Below, one piece after another: positions 1-5,222 of a stretch of 5,288 nt of DNA. Source of the stretch: an uncultured bacterium (lineage in GTDB: Bacteria > Pseudomonadota > Gammaproteobacteria > Burkholderiales > Burkholderiaceae_F). The stretch lies in NCBI GenBank assembly GCA_905215795.1, contig CAJMRV010000130.1:1-5288 (forward strand). The letters are read 5' to 3'. Under the pieces are notes generated by a model. The model did no database searches and had not been told where the DNA came from. It saw only the letters and a list, made by a program, of their open reading frames with translations. Numbering within the stretch: the first letter of the stretch is position 1; each line of letters begins with the position of its first letter. The translations under genes and the position numbers were made by a program.

Positions 1-627
1 GGGCTCGGCGGGGGTCTTCACGCCGAGCTTCTTGAAGGCGTTCTGACGGTGCACCTCCACGGTTCTCGCGGCGATGTCGAGCACCTCGGCGACCTGACGG
101 TTGACGAGGCCTCGGGCGAGATGACGCACGACGTCGCACTCGCGTTCGGTGAGCGTCCCCCAGCGTTCCTCCGCCTCGGAGGGAAGGAGTCGTCCGCCCG
201 CCTTGTAGACGGAGCGGCACGCCGCCACCGCGATCGCCCTCAGGAGGCGTTCGTTGTCGACCGGCTTTTCAATGAAGTCGAAGGCCTCGTGCTTGAGCGC
301 CCAGACGGCCATGTCGACGTCGCCGTGCCCGGTGAGGAACACCACGGGGAGCGTGTTCCCGCGGGAGGCCATCTCGGTGAGGGCCGAGAGCCCGCTCATT
401 CCGGGCATGCGGATGTCCATGAGCACCACGCCGGGATCCGAGGGGGCGTCCTCCGTCAGGAAGGCCTCCGCGGAGGCGTAGCTCATCGTCGCCCAGCCCT
501 CGATCGAGAGCACGCATTCGAGGGCGTCCCGCATCGAGGCGTCGTCGTCGACGATCCTGACGAGGGCGAGGCGCCTCGCCTCGGCGAGGTCCCGGGGGGA
601 CGGCGTCCATTCATGAGGATCCATCAT
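1..627 (-). CDS. FixJ/LuxR-family response regulator (TtrR-like), C-terminus cut by window edge
   Basis: Transcription factor of a two-component system; 209 residues are visible and the reading frame is open through base 1, so only the last part of the DNA-binding domain is missing. The receiver domain spans about residues 22-135: acidic pocket D27/D28/D29, phospho-acceptor D71 in LMDIRMPGMSG, switch Thr99 in FLTGHGD, and K121-P122 in DFIEKPVD. A short linker leads to a LuxR-type helix-turn-helix from about 155, with LTERE at 159-163, the recognition-helix stretch RTVEVHRQNAFKKLGVK at 188-204, and the normal spacing between them. The start ATG overlaps the kinase stop codon (ATGA), with AAAGGAGA at 637-644 about 9 bases upstream; a second ATG follows immediately. 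This order and overlap indicate co-translation with the upstream kinase, its probable phosphodonor. The likely target, by position, is the divergent reductase operon; that is inference. All phosphorylation residues look intact, so it should be an active regulator. Confidence 0.93.
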   Translation of the reverse strand, partial: MMDPHEWTPSPRDLAEARRLALVRIVDDDASMRDALECVLSIEGWATMSYASAEAFLTEDAPSDPGVVLMDIRMPGMSGLSALTEMASRGNTLPVVFLTGHGDVDMAVWALKHEAFDFIEKPVDNERLLRAIAVAACRSVYKAGGRLLPSEAEERWGTLTERECDVVRHLARGLVNRQVAEVLDIAARTVEVHRQNAFKKLGVKTPAEP

Positions 628-2867
628 GCCTTTGGTTCTCCTTTGCTGAGTTCGTTGTCCTGATTCTTCATCCTGTCCGTGGCCGCGCCGGCGCGATCGG
701 ACGTCTTTTCCGGCTTCGCCTCCACTCTGTCTTCTCCGTCGCCTTCCGCTCCATCGTCCGTTTCATTGTCCCTTTCATCGTCCGTTTCATCGACCGCCGG
801 GAGCACCACCCTCGCCTCCAGCCCGTCCTCATGACGGGTGAAGAGGAGGCGTCCCGCGTGCGACTCGACGAAGCCGCGGACGATGCCGAGGCCGAGCCCC
901 AGTCCCTCGCTCTTCGTCGTGGCGGGGAGCGCCTCGTCGAGGGCCGCGTCGGTGCCGGCGGTGCCGGAACCCGCCTGCGAGACCGCCGCCCAGTCCGCGT
1001 CGGCGACGGGACCGGTGTGGTTCCTGACGACGAGGACGGCCGCGGGGGCGCCGCGTTCGTTCACCGTCCGCTCGAGCGTCACCTCGACGGTGCCCTTTGC
1101 TTGGGAAGCATGTTCCCGGGGCGCCGCCTCGAGGGCGTTCTTGACGAGGTTGAAGACGACGAGCTCGAGTCCGAGCGGGTCGGCGTGGACCATGACGGGT
1201 GCGGGGGCGTGGAGGACGATCTCCGGGGCCGTGTCGGCACTTGAAGCGCCTGCTTCCCCCATTTCTCCGGCTTCTCCCGTTTTTCTGTTCCCGGCCACTT
1301 CCTTCATTTCCGGGGCGGGCTTGGCGCCCTCGAGTTCATGGAGCGCCCCGCGGGCGACGTCGACCCAGTCGACGGTCTTCCTCGGCGGCGTCTCCGCCTT
1401 CGCCCAGCGGCGAACGCGGTTGACGATCGCGTCGGCGCGGGCCGTCTGTCCCTCGATCTTGCCGAGAATCGCGAAGACGGGGTCATCGGAGCCCAGGATT
1501 TCAGAGAGCTTCCGCTTCACCGCGAAGGTGTAGAGCGAGATCGCCCCCAGGGGCTGGCGCATCTCGTGGGCGAAGATCGTGGAGAGCTGCCCGAGGGCGC
1601 TCACCTTCTCGAGCCGGGCGATCCGACGGGCCGAGGCCGCGGCGGCGCGCCTCAGGGCGCGTTCCCTCGAGAGCGACGTCTGAAGCATGGCGGTGCGGCG
1701 GCGCACGAGCACCCCGACGCGCACGCTGTGGAGGATGAGGCCCACCACGCCGAAGATGAAGAGGAGGATCGCCGCGTGGTAGTGCTCCCAGACGCGCTTC
1801 ACGGTCCACTCACGCAGGTACGCGTAGGGACCGATCCTCAACGTCTTGAAGAGGCGGTCCACCGAGCTCGTGTCCGTGGAGAGCGACCAGTACAAGCCGT
1901 CGCCGGGATCGGGCGTGAGCGAAAGGAGCGTCTTCATCACCTCCCGCGAGAGCGTCGGGTCGGTGCGCCTCACGCTCGCGAAGGTCCACGCCGGGTAGAG
2001 CGGCGTGGAGCGCCTGCAGGCCTCCCCCTCGCCCGTCACGTCGTGGACGACGCGGAAGGCGTGCTCGAGCCCGGGGTGCTCCTGGAGCCACTTCTCAAGG
2101 AAGCACAATCGCACGAAGGCGACGTCGCCCTCGTTCTTGAGCAGTTTGGGGAGGCTCTCACGGATGTCGTCGCCGCCCCCGACGAAGTCCACCGAGCCGA
2201 AGAACGTCTCGGGGTCGTGGCCGGCGTCGGCGATGACGCCGAGCGGGACGTGGTAGCCCGTGAAGGCCGTGGGCGAGCTCGTGATCAGACGGCGCCCCTT
2301 GAGGTCGTCGATCGACTGGAGGTCCTTCCTCGACGCGGCCACGACGATGGCGGCGCCGTCGTTCCTGTTCGGGTCCGGATAGCGCGCGGAGACCGCCGTC
2401 GCGAGCGGCCTTGCGCCGTAGGCGGTCATGCGGCGGTAAAAGCCCGCCGAGCCCATGAAGAAGTCCACGCGGCTCTCCTCGACGGCCTTCTTGAGTTCGG
2501 CGAGGGTGTAGCGGCGCACGACGACGCTCCCCGGGCCGAAGCGGCGCTCGAGGAGGTTGAGGCTCCGCTCGACGATCGGCTCCATCGGGGCGGGACGCAC
2601 GTACTCGACGATCCCGACCGTGATGGGGCGGACGGGTGTGTGCGGACCGTCTTGCACCACTGAAGACGCCGGGGCAGCGGGTGTCGTCCCGGCGGCGGGG
2701 ACCGCCGTCGGGAATGCGAGGGCGGCGCCGATCAGACAGGCGAGCACGCAGCCGGGGACCATCCCCCGCAGGGTCCCCCCGTGATGCGGCGTCCTCTGAG
2801 CCGTCTGCGTCTTCATCTCCGTCTTCGTCTTCATTCTTGTCGTGTACGTCGTGTGCTTGTCCGTCAT
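624..2867 (-). CDS. Sensor histidine kinase with PhnD-like periplasmic domain (TtrS-like)
   Basis: Membrane sensor kinase of 747 residues, first gene of the minus-strand pair. Order: a polar Thr/Lys-rich N-terminus (1-35), a hydrophobic export/anchor segment (about 36-58), a periplasmic substrate-binding-protein-like domain (about 80-345, PhnD type, with features such as DFFMGSAGFYRR, a SIDDLKGRRL segment and GDVAFVR), a transmembrane helix (about 365-388), a coiled linker, the H-box IFAHEMRQPLGAI with phospho-acceptor His434, the N-box NLVKNALEAA (N573/N577), and a G2 box TTKSEGLGLGLGIV (651-663). This domain plan matches the tetrathionate sensor TtrS, but similar sensors serve other acceptors, so the ligand is not called. 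Oddities: the G1 box (normally DxGxG) reads VVRNHTGP at 613-620, with Asn616 where the Asp belongs; a Gly/Glu-rich insert lies at about 511-547 before the N-box; and a highly acidic tail of about 55 residues follows 690. The start is uncertain: no good ribosome site precedes codon 1, and Met12 and Met18 are alternatives. Confidence 0.93.
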   Translation of the reverse strand: MTDKHTTYTTRMKTKTEMKTQTAQRTPHHGGTLRGMVPGCVLACLIGAALAFPTAVPAAGTTPAAPASSVVQDGPHTPVRPITVGIVEYVRPAPMEPIVERSLNLLERRFGPGSVVVRRYTLAELKKAVEESRVDFFMGSAGFYRRMTAYGARPLATAVSARYPDPNRNDGAAIVVAASRKDLQSIDDLKGRRLITSSPTAFTGYHVPLGVIADAGHDPETFFGSVDFVGGGDDIRESLPKLLKNEGDVAFVRLCFLEKWLQEHPGLEHAFRVVHDVTGEGEACRRSTPLYPAWTFASVRRTDPTLSREVMKTLLSLTPDPGDGLYWSLSTDTSSVDRLFKTLRIGPYAYLREWTVKRVWEHYHAAILLFIFGVVGLILHSVRVGVLVRRRTAMLQTSLSRERALRRAAAASARRIARLEKVSALGQLSTIFAHEMRQPLGAISLYTFAVKRKLSEILGSDDPVFAILGKIEGQTARADAIVNRVRRWAKAETPPRKTVDWVDVARGALHELEGAKPAPEMKEVAGNRKTGEAGEMGEAGASSADTAPEIVLHAPAPVMVHADPLGLELVVFNLVKNALEAAPREHASQAKGTVEVTLERTVNERGAPAAVLVVRNHTGPVADADWAAVSQAGSGTAGTDAALDEALPATTKSEGLGLGLGIVRGFVESHAGRLLFTRHEDGLEARVVLPAVDETDDERDNETDDGAEGDGEDRVEAKPEKTSDRAGAATDRMKNQDNELSKGEPKA
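755..790. repeat. Three 12-bp tandem repeats in the kinase tail
   Basis: Three head-to-tail 12-base units, CGTCCGTTTCAT, TGTCCCTTTCAT, CGTCCGTTTCAT. Units 1 and 3 are identical and unit 2 differs at two positions. The unit length is a multiple of three, so each copy adds four residues to the acidic kinase tail (ETDD/ERDN/ETDD) without breaking frame. It looks like a local duplication in a disordered, weakly constrained tail. Confidence 0.85.
2799..2834. repeat. Imperfect 18-bp tandem duplication at the kinase N-terminus
   Basis: On the minus strand two 18-base units starting ATGAAGACG follow each other and encode MKTKTE and MKTQTA (residues 12-23). The in-frame duplication lies before the export segment, where sequence constraint is low, and it creates extra in-frame ATG codons that blur the true start of the kinase gene. 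Confidence 0.6.
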
Positions 2868-2887
2868 CTCTGCTTTGTCTCCGGCAT
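2864..2887 (-). other. Seven-codon upstream ORF overlapping the kinase start
   Basis: On the minus strand an ATG at 2887 opens a seven-codon frame (MPETKQR) whose TGA overlaps the kinase ATG as ATGA. If translated it could couple ribosome arrival to the kinase start, which itself lacks a convincing Shine-Dalgarno sequence. The AGGA lies only one base from this ATG, and the predicted transcript start falls almost on it, so it would be leaderless. Chance occurrence is quite possible. Confidence 0.2.
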
Positions 2888-2893
2888 TCCTAA

Positions 2894-2923
2894 AGGATAC
2901 GGCTCCGCGGCACGAAGCGTCAT
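2894..2923 (-). promoter_or_regulatory. Candidate sigma-70 promoter for the kinase-regulator operon
   Basis: Reading the minus strand, ATGACG (2923-2918) matches the -35 consensus at four of six bases and TATCCT (2899-2894) matches the -10 at four of six, with an 18-base spacer. Transcription would start near 2887, about 20 bases before the kinase ATG. Strength looks low, as expected for a regulator gene pair. No experiment supports it here. Confidence 0.35.
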
Positions 2924-2960
2924 TGGAAGGCGTTCCCGACGGCCTTCAAAAGCCCTTTCC

Positions 2961-3004
2961 TTGATTTCGCTCAGGGGTACGTAGTGAGGCTTTCAACCTA
3001 TAGT
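2961..3004 (+). promoter_or_regulatory. Candidate activated promoter of the reductase operon with FNR-like box
   Basis: A good -10 hexamer TATAGT lies at 2999-3004, but 16-18 bases upstream there is no recognisable -35 (the bases there are around GGTACG). That pattern is typical of promoters that need an activator. TTGATTTCGCTCAG at 2961-2974 matches the FNR/CRP-family dyad TTGATNNNNATCAA at 8 of 10 defined bases, with a perfect left half. Its centre would lie about 43 bases before a start near 3011, close to the usual class II position of -41.5. Anaerobic control fits the operon. The divergent response regulator may bind here too, but I cannot define its site. Confidence 0.4.
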
Positions 3005-3199
3005 CGGGTCATTCCCGGCGGGGGCGAGGCGTTCTGCAGACCCTCCACCGGGCGTCCCTCCCTTCATGAACGGACGGGATCCCCCGCGGGGCGCCGGCTT
3101 TATTCGGCCGCCCCCGGGGCATCCATCACCACCGAATAAAAGGAACCCCGTGGGAACGGAATATCCCGACGGGGCGCACACCCTCACCTAGGAGACAAC
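3005..3199 (+). other. Structured 5' leader of the reductase operon
   Basis: About 190 bases without a gene lie between the candidate promoter and the flavoprotein start. Two hairpins can be drawn. The first, 3082-3119, has about 14 pairs with two single-base bulges and loop GCTTTATT. The second, 3146-3174, pairs CCCCGT-GGGA with TCCC-ACGGGG around an 8-base loop and one bulged G, ending 15 bases before the ribosome site AGGAGA (3190-3195). A perfect 9-base inverted repeat TTTATTCGG (3099-3107) / CCGAATAAA (3132-3140) overlaps the first hairpin and could compete with it. No U-run follows either hairpin, so they are not simple terminators. I recognise no known riboswitch class. Confidence 0.5.
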
Positions 3200-4687
3200 A
3201 TGACAAAAGCTCTTGAAGCGCTCTCGCGCCGCGGACTCATCAAGACGGGCCTGATGGGCCTGGGCGCCGCCGCCGTGGGCTCCGCCCATGCCGCCGGCAA
3301 CGCCGCCGCGGCCAAGGCCGGCGTTTACGACGCCGTCGTCCTCGGCGCCGGTCCCGCCGGCCTCGTCACCGCCATCACCGCCCACGACGCGGGCGCCCGC
3401 GTGGTCGTCTGCGAGAAGCGCGACCGTCCCGACGGCAACGCCATCTTCGCGATCGGCTCGGTCTGTGGCTGGGGCACGCGCCACCAGCAGGAACAGGGCA
3501 TCAAGGACACCGCCGAGGCGTTCTACGACATGATGATGGACATCTCCAACCAGATGGGCGACCCGGTCCTGAACCGCGTCTACACCGACAACATCACCTC
3601 CGCGATCGACTGGCTCGAAAGCGACATCGGCGTGAAGTTCAAGAAGATCCGCGTCATGCCCTACCCGCGTCTGGGCCGCACCTGCCGCGTCGACGGCGAA
3701 GGCCTCACGGGCGGCGCCCGCCTGGTCCAGAAGCTCCTGGCCGCCTGCAAGAAGCGCGGCATCGAGATCCTCTGGCAGCACAAGGCGATCGAACTCGTCA
3801 CCGACGACCGACTCCACGTCAAGGGCGTCAAGGTCCTCACGCCGGTCGGCACCAAGGTAATCGAAAGCCGCGGCGGCGTCACCATCGCCACGGGCGGCTT
3901 CTCCGCCAACCCCGGCATGGTCGACCAGTACATCGGCGGCTGGGCCACGCGCCTCGTGCTCCGCGGCTCCCGCTCGACCACGGGCGAGAACATCTCGCTC
4001 ACGCGTCCGCTTTTCGCGAAGCTCGTCAACATGGACCAGTTCCACTCGGGCCCGATCATCGGCGAGACGCACGTCAACCCGGCCGACGTCCTCAACTCCG
4101 GCCACGGCCTGCAGTTCAACACGAAGGGCCAGCGCTACATGGACGAGAACAACACCTACGTCATCAAGGCCCGCACGACCGGCCGCGAGACGCTCGACAA
4201 CAAGGCCTGGGTGATCGTCGACAGCACCTGCCCGGTCCTCGACAAGGTGATCCCCTCGTTCGAACGCCTCAACAGCCCCTACGGCAAGGCCGACACGATC
4301 GAGGAGCTCTGCGCCGCCGTGAAGCTCCCCGCCGCCCCCGTCAAGAAGGCCGTCGACGAGTACAACACGCTCCTCGCGAAGGGCCGCCTCGACGAGATGG
4401 TCCCGCCCGTCACCTACAAGAAGCCCCATCCGATTGCGAAGGCTCCGTTCTACGCCATCCCGTTCCAGGGCGGCATGACGGCCACCTTCGGCGGTCCGCT
4501 GATCGACGCCTCCGCCCGCGTCCAGAACATGGACGGTGAGACGATCCCCGGCCTCTATGCCGTGGGCAACTCCTGCGGCGGCATCTTCTTCCACAACTAC
4601 GCCGGTGGCGCCCAGCTCGGCGCCGCCACGGTCTTCGGCCGCATCGCCGGCCGCGACATGGCCCGCAACGCCGCCAAGGCCAAGTAA
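3200..4687 (+). CDS. Tat-exported FAD-dependent respiratory reductase, fumarate reductase/flavocytochrome c superfamily, substrate unknown
   Basis: Periplasmic flavoprotein of 495 residues, probably a terminal reductase fed by the cytochrome encoded next. A twin-arginine signal SRRGLIK (9-15), a hydrophobic stretch and AHA (29-31) predict Tat export of the folded FAD-loaded protein. The FAD-binding Rossmann motif is VVLGAGPAGL at 46-55 with acidic E72; GNA at 79-81 and IATGGFSAN at 229-237 also contact FAD in this family; the C-terminal FAD segment is GLYAVGNSCGG at 451-461. A capping domain lies roughly between 238 and 355. Aligned by eye with Shewanella FccA, His365 matches H282 and Glu378 matches D296. 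However, Arg381 becomes N299, Arg402 becomes Y320, His504 becomes A428 and Arg544 becomes Y467. The fumarate-binding set is therefore gone. Y467 in HNYAGG resembles the active-site Tyr of 3-ketosteroid dehydrogenases. There is no FMN-binding or fused heme domain. ATG has AGGAGA four bases upstream. First gene of a two-gene operon. Confidence 0.93.
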   Translation: MTKALEALSRRGLIKTGLMGLGAAAVGSAHAAGNAAAAKAGVYDAVVLGAGPAGLVTAITAHDAGARVVVCEKRDRPDGNAIFAIGSVCGWGTRHQQEQGIKDTAEAFYDMMMDISNQMGDPVLNRVYTDNITSAIDWLESDIGVKFKKIRVMPYPRLGRTCRVDGEGLTGGARLVQKLLAACKKRGIEILWQHKAIELVTDDRLHVKGVKVLTPVGTKVIESRGGVTIATGGFSANPGMVDQYIGGWATRLVLRGSRSTTGENISLTRPLFAKLVNMDQFHSGPIIGETHVNPADVLNSGHGLQFNTKGQRYMDENNTYVIKARTTGRETLDNKAWVIVDSTCPVLDKVIPSFERLNSPYGKADTIEELCAAVKLPAAPVKKAVDEYNTLLAKGRLDEMVPPVTYKKPHPIAKAPFYAIPFQGGMTATFGGPLIDASARVQNMDGETIPGLYAVGNSCGGIFFHNYAGGAQLGAATVFGRIAGRDMARNAAKAK

Positions 4688-4710
4688 CCAGGAACGCACA
4701 GGAGCATCAA

Positions 4711-5037
4711 ATGCGAAAGACAACCCTCATCCTGGGCGCCCTCGCCGCCCTCAACCTCATCGCCGCCCCGGCCTTCGCCGCCGAGAAGACGCTCGCCGAG
4801 ATCCACGGCAAGAGCTGGCCCGTTTCCGACGGCTTCGCCGTCAAGAACCAGTGCATGGCCTGCCACGGCGACTACGCCAAGCTCGGCGCCATGACCGCCA
4901 ACCTCGACCCGAACCCGCACGCCTCGCACCTGGGTGAAGTGAACTGCACGGAATGCCACAAGAGCACGGCCGCCAAGCCCGAACTCATGTGCAACACCTG
5001 CCACAAGTTCACGATCAGGACGAAGGAGGCCCGCTGA
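4711..5037 (+). CDS. Small periplasmic triheme cytochrome c (FccA tetraheme-domain type)
   Basis: Electron-transfer protein of 108 residues, 23 bases after the flavoprotein stop with its own AGGAG at 4700-4704, so the two are co-transcribed and probably form one split reductase. A Sec signal peptide (basic RK, hydrophobic 5-20, cleavage near AFA at 21-23) leaves a mature protein of about 85 residues. Three heme c sites are seen: CMACH (48-52), CTECH (79-83) and CNTCH (94-98). The stretches LAEIH (28-32) and NPHASHLGEVNCTECH (68-83) match the N-terminal tetraheme domain of Shewanella flavocytochrome c, but that domain's first CxxCH, between these stretches, is absent. Three further histidines (H32, H70, H73) could give each of three hemes bis-His ligation. 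Its electron donor is expected to be a membrane NapC/CymA-type quinol dehydrogenase, which is not encoded here. Heme attachment needs the Ccm system elsewhere in the genome. Confidence 0.93.
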   Translation: MRKTTLILGALAALNLIAAPAFAAEKTLAEIHGKSWPVSDGFAVKNQCMACHGDYAKLGAMTANLDPNPHASHLGEVNCTECHKSTAAKPELMCNTCHKFTIRTKEAR

Positions 5038-5075
5038 CGGGCAGACGCACCGGCATTCGGGCGCCGCATCAATGA

Positions 5076-5093
5076 CCACCCGGGGCCGGGTGG
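5076..5093 (+). repeat. Perfect 8-bp inverted repeat downstream of the cytochrome gene
   Basis: CCACCCGG and CCGGGTGG flank two G residues, giving a very stable GC hairpin 38 bases after the cytochrome stop. No U-run follows. It may protect the 3' end of the mRNA or form part of a structured 3' untranslated region with the next hairpins. Confidence 0.7.
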
Positions 5094-5094
5094 C

Positions 5095-5123
5095 GCAGGG
5101 GCGTGAGACCTCCACGCCCCTGC
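5095..5123 (+). repeat. Perfect 11-bp inverted repeat with 7-base loop
   Basis: GCAGGGGCGTG and CACGCCCCTGC pair without mismatch around the loop AGACCTC. It begins one base after the preceding hairpin, so the two could stack. It lacks a U-run, so it is not a canonical terminator alone. Confidence 0.75.
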
Positions 5124-5148
5124 AGGATCGGCCCCAAGACTCCCAGGT

Positions 5149-5175
5149 CTCCGCTTCCGGTAGCTCCGGGCGGAG
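5149..5175 (+). repeat. Bulged hairpin in the operon 3' region
   Basis: CTCCGC pairs with GCGGAG and, inside a two-base TT bulge, CCGG pairs with CCGG around the loop TAGCT. This is the third of four consecutive structures between the cytochrome gene and the terminator. Confidence 0.5.
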
Positions 5176-5187
5176 GTCGACTTGAAA

Positions 5188-5222
5188 AGGAATCGGACCC
5201 AGGTCCGGTTCCTCTTTTTTTT
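5188..5222 (+). terminator. Rho-independent terminator of the reductase operon
   Basis: A 12-pair stem (AGGAATCGGACC with GGTCCGGTTCCT, one G-U pair) closes on a two-base CA gap, which would open to a four-base loop, and is followed after one C by eight Ts (5215-5222). This is a classic intrinsic terminator 151 bases after the cytochrome stop. AAA just before the stem could pair with part of the T tract. On the minus strand only four Ts would follow, so termination in that direction would be weak. Confidence 0.92.

Noticed and set aside
49..663. Plus-strand open frame opposite the response regulator
   Set aside because: The other strand reads through as a complete receiver plus helix-turn-helix with all key residues, so this frame is a shadow.
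1338..2663. Plus-strand open frame of about 441 codons opposite the histidine kinase
   Set aside because: The product is Arg/His/Gly/Glu-rich with no domain, and it lies wholly antisense to a kinase with intact motifs.
2730..2750. Lipobox-like VLAC at kinase residues 41-44
   Set aside because: Too little hydrophobic sequence precedes the Cys and the hydrophobic stretch continues past it. A lipoprotein signal on a membrane kinase would also be unexpected.
2978..2983. TACGTA palindrome as a definite FixJ-type operator
   Set aside because: A six-base palindrome is too short and I have no reliable consensus for this regulator. It is kept only as a possible contact within the promoter.
3188..4723. 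Long minus-strand open frame of about 511 codons opposite the flavoprotein gene
   Set aside because: Its predicted product is low-complexity, rich in Gly/Ala/Asp/Val/Arg with no recognisable domain. It mirrors the C/G-ending codons of the clearly homologous flavoprotein, a common artefact in GC-rich genes.
3200..5037. Naming the operon a fumarate reductase (flavocytochrome c) or urocanate reductase
   Set aside because: The superfamily fits, but the substrate-binding arginines expected of both are missing and no FMN-binding domain is present, so a specific name would mislead.
5038..5222. Possible tRNA or known small RNA gene
   Set aside because: Hairpins are plentiful, but I find no T-loop consensus, cloverleaf spacing or CCA end on either strand, and no family I recognise.
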